A stretch of 64,000 nt of DNA from Miltochrista miniata (Eukaryota > Arthropoda > Insecta > Lepidoptera > Erebidae), in NCBI GenBank assembly GCA_933228765.1, contig OW121748.1:31867607-31931606 (forward strand), written 5' to 3'. The position numbers were made by a program, and so were the translations under genes. Each line of letters begins with the position of its first letter. Positions within the stretch are counted from its first letter, which is position 1. Below, piece by piece: positions 1 through 11,337 of the stretch. Under the pieces are notes generated by a model that worked only from the letters and a program-made list of their open reading frames with translations, had not been told where the DNA came from and did no database searches.

Positions 1-3000
1 CTATCCTGAGTAGGTATATTAAATAAACTATCATAAAGAAGTTATTTGGTGTCGAAATTATTTTAAGAACACTGTATGAATCCTGAATGATATGATACTG
101 GAATATAATCAGGGTGAATACTCTATTGCAAGTAACTATGGATATATAGGATCAAATGTGTTTGTTTACATTTTTGTGCAAAGCTATTTAAATACAGTAT
201 AGAATGTGTTACATTCTGTCAACACATACCGCTAAACATTCAATATGTATATTTATTGCTTTTAATTAATCTAATTCGTATCCAATTGCCTGAACATTTC
301 TTTCTGCAAAAGCATCAATTTTTATAATGGCATTACGAGGGCGGCGTGTTTAATTTCCCCGAAATCCATAAACCGCGTGTCATCGAGATTACTTCGCGAG
401 ATAAAATCGGAAAAATCTTTTTTACAACATCCAATAACGAAAGTAGAAATCCGTCGGTGCTATACAAACGTGTATGGTATAAATCATTTCGGGGCTCGAT
501 ATTTTATAGGTTTTAATTTGGGCGTTTTATGTTGTGATAACATCTGTGAACGTAATGGGTGCCCCAGCCGTGGCGTTTACGAGCTTCGTTTTATGAGGCG
601 GTGGCTGCGGGTGATAGCTTCACTGAGCTGAATTACAAGCTAATCTGCTATTTTTCAACTAATTGCAATAAAATATATGTATAATAAAACCAATTTATAG
701 TTTTAAGTTTTCCATTTAAATTAACTTTTGAACAGAGTACCTCAAAAGATGGTGTACAAATATGTTTCCTAATAAACCACTTGTTCTGCTATAATGTTTT
801 ACCAGCTAGCACAGGCAGAGCTGAAGTGATGCATCAGTGTTATTACATATACATATACATATTATTATATATACCTAGTAGTTAGAGAACGACACGACAC
901 ATTTTGTCACTTCACTATACGCCACTGAAAGCTGTCGCTCTCACCAAAATTTGAAGAAAAAGGAATCCTCAAATATGATTTATTTTGTTGGAGTAGATTA
1001 TGTGAGAATCTCACATACTCTCAACTAGGCGTAGGTACCATGTGGTTAAACTAAATCCAGCCGATTTCAACATAGGGTCTCTCTTTATGTTAGACCCCAG
1101 CAGGGTGACACGCGAGGGAATCCCGCATATCAAAAAAGCATTATACTCTTTCCTATGGTTAGTAAAAAGCTGTTCTTATTTATTCCTAGCAAGTCTAGAA
1201 TTTCTGCCATAAAGCAATAAAACTGGCGTGAAATAACTAACCTCATTTTTTCCACTCGTTGAACCTGTCTGCTCAAATTGGGTTATCTGACGATGCCCCG
1301 TGTGAACGAGTTATGCAAATCGAGTTATCAGTTTTTCAACGTCCAGTTAATTCAGTTCTTCTCGAACGTCCCCCGCACCTCGATCCCCAGACCCATTGCA
1401 GCAGGGAAATTTTGCTGCTTTGCATTTTGATGAAATATTTTGTCCAGCCGCGACGCAAATATTGTTGCCTGCCACTGAGATTGTATCTTTCCATAAAGCG
1501 CAGCAATATATAAATGAAGTATTTTTTCTCATTATTGTCAAAAGTGACAAAAAATGTTTAAATCTATAGTTGGTTTTAAGTGTGAAAGTAGATGTTTGGA
1601 GAAACAATTCCAACGTGGGCTTTTTGTAATAAAACATTGGACAGTAGACAGAGTGGGACCAGAACGGGTGACACAATTTCTGTGACTCCTGTAAACTAGG
1701 ATTGACTACAATAACAAAATCCAGAAAAGATACTCCAAAGTCGAATTCGAGCGGGAAATTGACCTCCAAACTACAAGCAGCGGTCGCTAGAGGCAGTGAC
1801 TAAGGCTGGTCAGAATGCCTGGAATTTCCATTTTGGAGTCAAGTCTTCATCACTTGTCAACAGACCAGATATATTTGAGAATACCTTACCATTCTGTGCT
1901 AAATACCCACAATATTGCAACGCTTCTATCCCCGAAGGGAAAACGCATGCAAATGGAATGTCTCAAGGTGGTCACCAATCCGAGGACCAGCTATAACGAA
2001 AGATGCTTAACGCCGTGTTGGTTTACAGAACAATGAGTAAGTGGGGTTACGAGCGCTCCAGGAAGGTATTTTGTAAAACCTGGAGGCCGTAGTTACGCAT
2101 ATCCTTAAGAACATAACATTGCATTATCATAATGTTAGCAGCTGCTCAACTATGTATGTTATTTCTGTGAAACAAGAGACCCTAGGTACCTTTGTAGCCT
2201 ACTGGCAGTTGCGCCTTTCTTATTTCCCATTGAAACACGACGACCGAGCAGTTACCATTAAAAGGTCCGACATTTGCCCCAAGAGAGCTCTTTCATTGCA
2301 GACGTGTATGTGAAATACAAGGGCTACGAATTTAAAGGATACGCCGATGTTTTATTTTGATAACTTGTTCTAATAACTAGATTTATTTTAAGTTTTAAGC
2401 AAGGAGTATGTTATAACTGTTTTCATTTTAGCTATGTTAAAATAGGTTTTCAAGGTAGGTCTAAGTACAAAAAAATAGTCATACAGTCGAACACAACAAA
2501 TCGGAAAACAAACCTAGAGTAAGCTGCTGACAATAGCGAATTGAAGACTTAGTTCAGGCGGGTCATGGACCTTTATTTACTGTTTTTTTATACCTAACTA
2601 AATTTAATATGAAAAAGTAAACACACTACTTAGTGTCTGCAATATTTGAAAAGCGTTTACTTTTAAAATATTGATGCAAAAAAGTAACATGAACTGTTAA
2701 AGTGCCGTATTGAATTCATTCGTAGCTCCAAGTAAACAGTGACGACACACGAATACACGAGGGGTGTGTGTGACGCGACACCTGAAGATATCCGGCTCAG
2801 TGTTTGTGCTCGCTCGTTCAGCACATTCACGGCAGATGGCATACAGATAGCGGCATTTAGAACCAGATTAAACTGTACGAACATGGCTCACACACGAATG
2901 TCTGAATGAAAGGGAAGTTCTTTTTAAAAGCGCAAGATGAAATTTATAGGTATCTGATGTTTTTGTGTTTTAGGCCCTCTCTATAAAATAAGGGGCTTGG

Positions 3001-4303
3001 GTCTGTTAAACTACGTCACTAGGTCACGTGCATCATGTGTTCAAAGCTTGAAATAAAACAAAAATGACAACGTCAATCGGATTGAACTTTCACATTCACA
3101 ATAAACGTTTTAAAGAGGGGCAGTCAGGTGAGACCGTCTCACGGCTTCTTGTTTTATACGACTGAGATATTGATTCCAGATATTGACACTTTGAAAATGA
3201 CCACCGTAGCCGGTTAAAGTTTGCAACTCTGATAGGTGTTACACTCACGCTGCCGACCCTAATGCCATGTTGAAACGAACATGGATAGGTTGTGGCTTTC
3301 TGATGTTGAAAATCTTCAAGTTGCCTATGACCACAGAGCATCGCGCGCCTTTACAGAGGGAGAGGCCAAAGCTTAGAGCACCCCCTCTGGCAATAATGTG
3401 ACATTTTGACGACTAAAAGTGCCCACTTACATAAAAACTGTTTTCTGAAGTTTCTTTCACTAGACTAAGTCTAGTTGACAGCGTGCGCGGTTAAATTGTC
3501 ATTTTATAAAAATGATGAAATAATTAGATATTTATACCAAAAAGAAATGTAATGAAAGAAATCTGAAGAAAAATGGCATTATCTTTTTTAAGTAAGTAAT
3601 TTTATAACACGTTATTATTATTTACACCTATTTAAACGTATAGATAATAGTCGTGTTTATTCAGATTTGTTTACCAACTTTGCCAGACATCACATTAATA
3701 CATGGATCGGTTGAGCGACTTGGGGTGATATGACACAAAATGTATCATGTGTGTGTGTGAAATTTATGAGTGTATTGTTTAAAGTGTATTTATGGGCTTC
3801 GTATTGACAGTCGATTCCTATTGTAGTGCGAGTCTAAGAAAGTGTGGGTGGGGAAGATTTCCCCCCGCCACCCGCAAAATATGACAGACAAATTTGTACC
3901 GAGCAATCGTTCTATGCCGTCTCCCCTTAGACAGTTCGCGTTGCTCTATGCCTATGACACAATATGTCACTGGCAGCAGCGATAATAGACTCAACGTGCC
4001 TTTTAAAACACATAAACGCGCTCGTAACTGGAAATGCCACGTTCCTTAGAGTATAATATTATTAGGTATATAGGCTTCACGCGCGAGTCCGACTCGCACA
4101 TGGCCGGTTTTTTAATAAAAATGTAGTAATTTGAAGTGTCAAATACTCTCATACGCTGACGTAGTGGATTTCATTTCTGAATCCTTTTGGGCTCCAAATG
4201 ATTTAAAATAATAGTGACATACGAGTATACATTTTGCTGTCTCTTTTCCGCTTGAGCTATGTATGACGTCTCGCTTGCACGCTTTGTGTAGCTATTGAGA
4301 GTA
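1..4303. other. AT-rich stretch, no gene recognised
   Basis: No coding region, RNA gene or complete transposon could be supported here. The short open frames show no family motif and do not continue across plausible splice sites. A phrase at about 4080-4112 (CGAGTCCGACTCGCACATGG followed by CCGG and a T run) resembles the end of a dispersed Lepidoptera repeat seen again near 60872, so part of this stretch is probably old repeat. Confidence 0.5.
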
Positions 4304-4560
4304 GTGAAAATTCCCCCCATTCCCAACCGACCACCTGAGTTATCCACCTAGTTGGTCAGTTAGGAATAAAAGTTCCTAACCACCCACCTCGTGCACTTGG
4401 TTGGTCAGTTAGGAATAAAAATTCCTAACCACCCACCTGTGACTGTATAAAATAAACTAGCTGACCCTCGCAACTTCGTTTACGTCACATAAGGTGTACG
4501 AATGGAGGGGTACTTCTTTATGAGACTCATCAAGCAGCGTGTGAAACGGCCCTGTTTGCC

Positions 4561-4634
4561 TAATCATAAAAGAGCTTAATGATTAAGTCAATTCTAAAAC
4601 AATTCAGTCTTATCATTAAGCTCTTTTATGATTA
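4561..4634. repeat. Inverted repeat, about 27-bp arms
   Basis: Arms 4561-4587 and 4609-4634 are inverted copies with a one-base indel, separated by about 21 bases. The unit lies inside the Helitron-like element and may be a small inverted-repeat element or a structural part of it. Confidence 0.6.
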
Positions 4635-4983
4635 AGCCAACACGCCCGTTTAGACTCACTTTCAAAAGAAACGTTGAATTCTAGATTTACCGAAAGTTGA
4701 GATACCCCTAATTTCTGAACTACATAACCCTCAATATAGAAAATTGTGTGGAATAATGCTTAAAGTACTCCCTTTCAGACACCAAAAAAATATTTGAAAT
4801 CGAACCACGCAGTGAGAAATTATAGCTAAAAACCTATTTTGCCTTTCATCCCCTCTCCTGAAAGAACCGCGCAAAATATCGGGATCAAAAGTACCTAAGA
4901 ACCTTCCTCGGACTATAAGCTCAGATCGTACCAAGTATCATTCAAATCGGTTCAGTAGTTTTGGCGTGATACTTATTCGGGAT

Positions 4984-5022
<39 letters not shown>
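4984..5022. repeat. (ACAG)n microsatellite
   Basis: About nine uninterrupted ACAG units lie inside the Helitron-like element. Other related elements in the window (29059, 49840) carry shorter GACA runs at the equivalent place, so the microsatellite seed belongs to the element. Confidence 0.9.
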
Positions 5023-5190
5023 TGAAAATTTTAAATTACATTTTCGGCTTCAGTATCGATTAGAGAACGCCCTACACTTAAAATTTTCAAAATATCTTCC
5101 ATGTACAGACTCCCGACCCTCAACAGTTTTATTATAAGTATAGATAATGTCCATAATGTCTACTTTATCAATATACCCACATGTCTTTAC

Positions 5191-5590
5191 GGCAAAACAA
5201 ATGAAGATCGACAAAACAAATGAAGATCTACAAAACAAATGAAGATCGACAAAACAAATGAAGATCGACAAAACAAATGAAAATCGACAAAACAAATGAA
5301 GATCTACAAAACAAATGAAGATCGACAAAACAAATGAAGATCGACAAAAGAAATGAAAATCGACAAAACAAATGAAGATCGACAAAACAAATGCAGATCG
5401 ACAAAACAAATGAAGATCGGCGAAACAAATGAAGATCACTAAACAATTAATGAAAGTAAGATAAACAACTGAAAGACGACAAAACAAATGAAAATCGGCA
5501 AAACAAATTAATGACGATCGGATAAACAAATGACTATCGGCAAAACAAATGACGATAGAAAAAACATATGCAGATCAATAAAACAAAAGA
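5191..5590 (-). repeat. 19-bp minisatellite, left arm of foldback A
   Basis: Units read GATCGACAAAACAAATGAA with single-base variants (GATCTAC, AAATCGAC). The array is regular to about 5440, then degenerate. Because 19 is not a multiple of three and the unit lacks stops on the minus strand, all three minus frames stay open and give the same 19-residue repeat. These frames are a by-product of the repeat and are not called as proteins. Confidence 0.9.
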
Positions 5591-5628
5591 CTATAAGCAA
5601 TTTGATAAGATCAAAAATACTTGCAGCC

Positions 5629-6018
5629 ATATTTAGTAATCTAGATGCGTTTGCCATTAAAAAAAATAGGTGCAAGCAAATCTCGACCTTAATGACACTT
5701 CTCTAAAAATGTGCTTTTAGGCATTTATTGACATCACTGATCACGAATATGTAAAAATTTAATAAATATAATGCATGTTCATAAGGTCGAGAATTGCTTG
5801 CACCTATTTTTTTTGAATGGTGTTAGCATCTAGATTACAAAAAATGGGTGCAAGCAAATTTCGACCTTATGAACAAGCATAATATTTATTTATTTTTCAT
5901 ATATTCGTGATCAGTGATGTCTATAAACGCCTAAAAGCACATTTTTAGAGAAGTGTCATTAAGGTCGAGATTTGCTTGCACCTATTTTTTTTAATGGCAA
6001 ACGCATCTAGATTACTAA
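5629..6018. repeat. Nested palindrome at the centre of foldback A
   Basis: Positions 5629 to about 5720 (TAATCTAGATGCG at the outside, then AGGTGCAAGCAAATCTCGACC) return inverted at about 5930-6018. A second, inner inverted pair on either side of about 5820 reuses GGTGCAAGCAA and ATAAGGTCGA. The whole block folds on itself at two scales and shows no coding content. Confidence 0.8.
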
Positions 6019-6135
6019 ATATGTCTGCAAGTATTTTTGATCTTATCAAATTGCATATAGTCTTTTGTTTTATTGATCTGCATATGTTTTTTCTATCGTC
6101 ATTTGTTTTGCCGATAGTCATTTGTTTATCCGACC

Positions 6136-6309
6136 GGATTTGGACGTTCAGAGAATTGGACTATCAGGGAATGAACGTTCAGGGAAGTGGACTATCGGGG
6201 AAGTGGACATTCAGGGTAATAGACTATTAGGGAAATGGACATTTAGGGAAATAGACGTAATGAACCGACTGGACATTCCGGGAATAAGACGTGACGTGCC
6301 GGAGGGCGG
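6136..6309 (+). repeat. Second tandem phrase, right arm of foldback A only
   Basis: This block repeats a phrase of the type GGACATTCAGGGAAATGGAC in variable form (about eight units) and interrupts the 19-bp array of the right arm. The left arm has no counterpart at the matching point near 5520. It looks like an acquired or expanded word array. Confidence 0.6.
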
Positions 6310-6760
6310 CATTTGTTTATTCGACCGTCATTTGTTTTGTCAATTTTCATTTGTTTTGCCGATCCTTATTTGTTTTGTCGATCTTCATTTGTTTTGCCGA
6401 TCCTTATTTGTTTTGTCAATCTTCATTTGTTTTGTAGATCTTCATTTGTTTTGTTGATTTTCATTTGTTTTGTCGATCTTCATTTGTTTTGTCAATTTTC
6501 ATTTGTTTTGCCGATCCTTATTTGTTTTGTCGATCTTCATTTGTTTTGTAGATCTTCATTTGTTTTGTTGATTTTCATTTGTTTTGTCGATCTTCATTTG
6601 TTTTGCCGATCTTCATTTGTTTTGCCGATCCTTATTTGTTTTGTCGATCTTCATTTGTTTTGTAGATCTTCTTTTGTTTTGTCGATTTTCATTTGTTTTG
6701 TCGATCTTCATTTGTTTTGTCGATCTTCATTTGTTTTGTAGATCTTCATTTGTTTTGCCA
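6310..6760 (+). repeat. 19-bp minisatellite, right arm of foldback A
   Basis: This is the inverted partner of the left array, with units such as TTTGTTTTGTCGATCTTCA in about 23 copies. Variants in the GTCGAT part (GTAGAT, GCCGAT, GTTGAT) recur in blocks, which suggests expansion by unequal exchange of multi-unit segments. All three plus frames stay open and encode a hydrophobic Phe/Cys-rich repeat that I regard as spurious. Confidence 0.9.
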
Positions 6761-6957
6761 TATAGACATGTGGGTATATTGATAAAGTAGATTATTATGG
6801 ACATTATTTATTTAATACAGTCACTGGTGGGTGGTTAGGAATTTTTATTCCTAACTGACCAACCAGGTGCACAAGGTGGGTGGTTAGGAACTTTTATTCC
6901 TAACTGACCAACCAGGTGGATAACTCAGGTGGTCGGTTGGGAATGGGGGGAAAATTC

Positions 6958-8404
6958 TACATCTATGTACCTAACCGTGGCCTAACCGCATAAATATAAA
7001 CATTCCGTGATTCATTTGCTTAGTAGGGACAGGAACTACAGAAAGAGTACTTTATAAATACTAGCCTTCTTTGTAAGTAATAGGAAGAGGTAATTTTACT
7101 ATTATAAATTTGGAAGTTTGCGAGTATACTTAAATGTATGGGTTGTATGAATGTGTGGATGGTTTTACTCTCACACTCTAACGTCTGATTGGATCTGGCT
7201 TAAATTTGGTAGAGCCATGGATCATAGTCGATAATCGTCTCTATATAACATGTTTCTATTCCCGTAATAAGTTTCTATGGAATGTAAGAACGGGAAAAGA
7301 ATTCCACGAAGACGTATCATTTTAAAAATATAAGGGTTTTTACTCGAATCAATTTTGCTGGTCATTTCAAAGCCTCTGGCTCATTCTGTTATTACATTGA
7401 CGTCAGTGGCATCCTTTAACTGTTTAATTTATTTTATTAATAGTTACTCGTTTCGTATTGTAAGGGTTCAGGTAGGTAATTGAGTTTGATTCATTTACAA
7501 TTGTAACTTCGTCATCCTTTTAGGAGTTTTCAAATTAGAATTTAATAAATTACTAAAACGTTACGAATCAATCAAAATTTTTTGATCTTTTTCTAAAATA
7601 TAGAAGCCTTGAAAACCAATAATGACATAGTGGTTTTGAGGTGAGTCTATTTCCCGTCATATTTATCATAATATAAGATGAATAATAAATTCCGAAGTCT
7701 ATAATACACTGTATAATTGTGTGCATTTAAAGCGGGTTTTAAAGGCATTGTTAAAAGGGTAATGTATTTGTGAAAACGACTATATTATAGTATGATTACA
7801 AAGAAGAATCATAGATCGTAGAAAGAAGATCATAATAGTGTCACATTCTTACCTAAAGAAAATACAATTAAAATTACCTATCATACAGAATTTGGCGTTA
7901 TAAGTTTATGAGCAATTGAAAAAAAATGTCTTATTTCACTACCAACTTTTATATTTTCTTTTTAACTGAGCAGAGCTCTATGTTTAATAATAATCTGAAA
8001 TGTTATATCTAGTAGTAGTTAAAATCATTTCTCTCTCGACATTTCCACACTGATAACGTACAAAAAGGGGACAAAATGTTTCATTAGTATATTACAAAAT
8101 AAGACACTTACCTTATGACAGTGTAAAAGAACTGTAAATAGTAGCTCTTCAGGGCGCTGGGACGATAAAATGAAAATGAGGGAGTGGGGGGGCCTCGTTA
8201 GCAAGCTGCAGCCCGCGATTGTCATCACCTTAGTATTTACTGTCTTTCACCATCAAAATAGACTCTAAAACTTCATCGACAAAGGTCAAAATCGCTTACA
8301 CAGACACTTTTAAAAATACCGTTGGAACAAAGAACGCATAAAATTCTGCTATACAAAGGATTTTCAGGAACGTACAGACCAGAGACGTAATGTCTAATTA
8401 GATG
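6958..8404. other. Intergenic, no gene recognised
   Basis: AT-rich sequence without coding support. Around 7100-7260 the wording (TTATAAATTTGGAAGTTTG, then TTAAATTTGGTAGAG) resembles a decayed Helitron-like element in plus orientation. The remainder shows nothing I recognise. Confidence 0.45.
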
Positions 8405-9001
8405 ATTTCGTCCCCGTAGAGCGGAATTTCACTAACTGACATGAGGCTAGTTTTGAGATACGGGCGTTTAAAGTTTCAATAAATGAAAAAAAATCATAAC
8501 TTTTTAAATAAAATGTTTATTGAATTTTTTTGACTGAGATTCGATTAAAGTAGTTAATTTCATTGTATTGTACATCAGACATAGGATAATAGTTTTGTAA
8601 TTTACGAGTAATTTAGTAAAATCAATGTTAGTTAGTTTTCGCACTTTTAAATATGTCATGGAGATTATCTTAAATGCCTTTAATTAAATATTACTTAAAT
8701 GAGAGTACTAACTGAATCATCTAAAGCCTCGGTTCCGAACCTGGGGGTAATTACCCCCGCGGGGGTAAAACAGCTATTGTATGGGGGTAACAGAGGACAG
8801 AGGTGATGCCCAACATAGATGAGTAAAAATATGATTGTAAGTATAAAATAAATACCTAGGTAGGTACGCGGCATCACGATCTCTCGTTTTGGTAGAATCT
8901 CAGTGAAGTGTGGAGCGAGAAGGTGCATATTTTGGCGAAAAAGAGCTTTGGAATACCCCATCATTGCTAACAGAACTCTGAACATGTTGGTCACTTAAAG
9001 T

Positions 9002-9114
9002 GGTAGCAAACGGCTACCACTTTAAGATGCGATGCGAGCCACTCTCGCATCTTAAAGTGGTAGTCGTTTGCTACCTGGCAGCAAACGGCTACCACTTTAA
9101 GATGCGAGAGTGGC
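9002..9114. repeat. Inverted repeat with an extra direct copy
   Basis: Arms 9002-9032 and 9045-9075 are 31-bp inverted copies with one mismatch. A third copy follows directly at 9077-9114. The unit contains GGCTACCACTTTAAGATGCG. It lies inside the hAT element and has no coding content. Confidence 0.85.
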
Positions 9115-9344
9115 TTCTCAACTCTGGTTACATTGAAAACAAATCCAGAAACCATCTGAACTAGGGAATGCAATCCCGACACGAGATCGCAAATTCAATA
9201 TCCCGCAGGATTAGAAATATCAATCCTGCTAGATCCCGAAACTTTCGGAATCTCATCTAGTTTAAAAAAAAATTGGTGACTGAACACGATGAAAACTGCT
9301 TGTTCGTAATAGTCACAGCGCTGCACAGCCCCTCGTTGGGCACT

Positions 9345-9720
9345 TCACACGCGTGGGGCTAGATCTGGCGGATAACCAGTTTGGTTTCCGTCATGGGTGC
9401 TTCGTCGTGGACGTGATCATACGCATCGAGACCAGACTGAGGAAGCAATATCGCAGAGCGAGGTAATGATGCCGGTGTCTCTTGACATCGCCTTCAACAC
9501 TTAGGCCTGGAGCTGCGTTAGGGAGGCCTTTCTCCTAGGCTCCTAGGCCTACCTCCGTCAAATTGTCGGCGCTTATCTTTCCAAGAGGACCATAACTTAC
9601 CTGAGCTGGCTGGGATCGATTCGGCGAGATTCAGCGGTGTTCCGCAAGGATGGGTCCTAGGACCGCTTCTGTGGAACATCGGGTACGATTGGGCGCAGCG
9701 CGGCCCGTTGCGTAGAGACA
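9345..9720 (+). pseudogene. R1-type LINE RT fragment (plus copy)
   Basis: Translation in shifting frames recalls the fingers and palm of an R1-clade reverse transcriptase, starting around DNQFG and running to a damaged VPQG-like region. Frameshifts and small deletions break it throughout. The segment is the inverted partner of 10690-11015, so the two could pair into a hairpin of about 330 bp. Confidence 0.6.
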
Positions 9721-9779
9721 GACACACAGTTATTTAAACTCATAACACCCCTCGTTTTTCGTCGGGGGTTAAAAATAAA

Positions 9780-11015
9780 AGACGTGTTAATTTTGAAATT
9801 AAAAAGCACCCCACCATCCTCAGCCCCCGATCATGGAGGCCGATAGTCTTGGACGAAGAAAAGTCTGCAGCGTTCTGTCCGCAGACTGCGGAACTCGAGT
9901 GGTAGAGTTCTCTCCCGCAGAAAGACGCAGCGGTGTCCCACTTACTCCCACTGGAGATCATGGGACCATGGTCTCTACAGGAGATGGTCTCGCGCGAGAG
10001 AATGTCCAAGTCCATACCTGTCACGAGGACCTGGCGCTGTAGCGCCCATGCTGTGCACTACATTAATGTGTGGAGCGCTGTGTCCTCGCTGCGTTCCTCG
10101 CAGTGCTGGCACTCAGTCGTGGTTCCCCTGTGTCCCCCTGAGATCGTGCGATATATACTTATCACCTTGACGGCCATAGCCTTCTGCAGGCTAAGTAGTA
10201 CAGCCGCATTGCGGGCCGTCAAGGTATTCGCTCTTACGGGGGCCAAATAGGGATAAAAGTAAAGCACTCCGCACTATCCCAAAGCAGTCTCCTGCAGGGT
10301 ACGTTGGGTCCTCTTATGTTGGACAACAACCGCGAGAGTGCGGCTGTTGCCCCTCAGTTTTGGGACCAAACTTCGGAAGTTCTGAAGTCTCATCGGCCAT
10401 CGAGTACGAGCCCCAGATACTTTATCGAGGGCTCAGTACCGATGCTGACGCTCCCTACTTTTATGCTGGATTCAGCAGGTGGCCTGTTCCAAGGTTCGTA
10501 AAAGCACAGAGCTTCGGATTGGTAAAGGGCGACCTCAAGATCCAGCGGCCGTATTTGACCCACAACTTGAGCAACGCCTTCCGTGGCCTTTAGGGCTGCG
10601 TCTTGGTGCATTGCTCATCGCGCCGTAATGAGGTTGTCATCGGCGTAACACGTTACGTCGACACTTTTAAGCAACGTGCCGCGCAGCACCCAATCTTACC
10701 CGATGTTCCACAGAAGTGATCCTAGAATCGATCCCTGCGGAACACCGCTGAATGTCGCCAAATCGACCCTAGCCAGCTCAGGTAAGTTATGGCCCTTTCG
10801 GAAAGATAAGCCCCGACAATTCGACGGAGGTAGGGAGGCACGCCGTGATAAATAAGGTCTTCCCTAACGCAGCTCCAGGCCAAAGTGTTGAAGGCGATGG
10901 CGATGTCAAGAGACACCGGCATCACCACCTCGCTCTGCGATATTGCTTCCTCCGTCAGATCTCGAATGCGTATGATCGTGTCCACGACGAAGCACCCCAG
11001 ACGGAAACCAAACGG
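9780..11015 (-). pseudogene. R1-type LINE fragment (minus copy)
   Basis: Read on the minus strand it starts in the RT fingers (SLDIAIAFNTLAWS), continues through a catalytic CYADD-like site near 10640, the thumb region (YLGLVLDGR near 10395), and a zinc-knuckle-like C-x2-C...H segment near 10100 (CQHCEERSEDTALHTL). This is the usual order at the end of R1-clade ORF2. Stops, frameshifts and internal deletions make it non-functional. It is wholly contained in the hAT element. Confidence 0.7.
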
Positions 11016-11337
11016 AAATTAAGATATTTTTCATTACCTATCTGAATTGCTTTCTTGAATTTTTTTTAATTGGGGGTAAAATCTGTTTCTCTAACATGCC
11101 ATAGGGGTAACAGCTCTGAAAAGGTTAGGAACCAATGATCTAAAGTCATTTGGTGATTTATTACTTGATATTTTAATCACCATTACGTGTTTTATTCAAA
11201 ATGCTAAACTAAAAAGAAGAATAACTAGGAAGAAAATAGACAGTTAAGTCAAGTATTTTTGACATTTAAAGTAAAAACCGCCAAACTAAACAAAATTAAC
11301 TAAAAAAGTCGGTAAAAAAAAATGGTGAAACTGCCTA

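Larger units (their letters stand above)
4457..5144 (-). mobile_element. Helitron-like non-autonomous element in foldback A
   Basis: Read on the minus strand it begins TCTATACTTATAATA, ends GGGTCAGCTAG, and lies between A and T with no target duplication, the canonical Helitron signature (5' TC, 3' CTRR, AT insertion site). The opposite arm of foldback A keeps the same sequence without the insert, so the empty site can be read directly. It carries a tetranucleotide microsatellite and an inverted repeat. At 688 bp it has no Rep/helicase and must depend on an autonomous partner. Confidence 0.75.
4304..6957. mobile_element. Foldback element A with minisatellite arms
   Basis: The two ends are inverted copies of each other. 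The left starts near GAAAATTCCCCCCATTCCC at 4304 and the right ends with its complement at 6957. Inside each end are two copies of a motif built on GGTCAGTTAGGAATAAAA, then a 19-bp tandem array, then a long palindrome at the centre. The left arm is longer because a Helitron-like element sits in it; the right arm carries an extra block at 6136-6309. No transposase is visible, so the element is non-autonomous. The architecture recalls Drosophila foldback (FB/Galileo) elements, whose inverted repeats are also tandem arrays, but that is an analogy and not a family assignment. I found no convincing target-site duplication. Confidence 0.75.
8727..11137. mobile_element. hAT-type element with 8-bp TSD
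   Basis: The 8-bp duplication ATCTAAAG flanks it at 8719-8726 and 11138-11145. The termini are imperfect inverted repeats (CCTCGGTTCCGAACCT on the left; the complement of CATTGGTTCCTAACCT on the right), matching the GGTTCC-AACC ends common in hAT elements. Runs of GGGGGTAA sit just inside both ends. There is no transposase; the interior is an inverted pair of R1 LINE fragments plus a local palindrome, so this is a non-autonomous composite. Confidence 0.75.

Noticed and set aside
1259..1769. ORFs of 84 and 140 codons on opposite strands
   Set aside because: They overlap each other, show no recognisable domain and end without plausible splice continuation.
5191..6760. CRISPR-like array
   Set aside because: Units are contiguous 19-mers without spacers, in a eukaryotic genome, arranged as inverted arms.
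5050..6790. Several overlapping ORFs of 68-159 codons rich in Phe, Cys and Leu
   Set aside because: They are readings of the 19-bp minisatellite, open in all frames of the same strand; no start context, conservation or domain supports a protein.
10304..11045. Plus-strand ORFs within the hAT element
   Set aside because: They are the antisense of the R1 LINE fragment, which has recognisable RT motifs on the minus strand.
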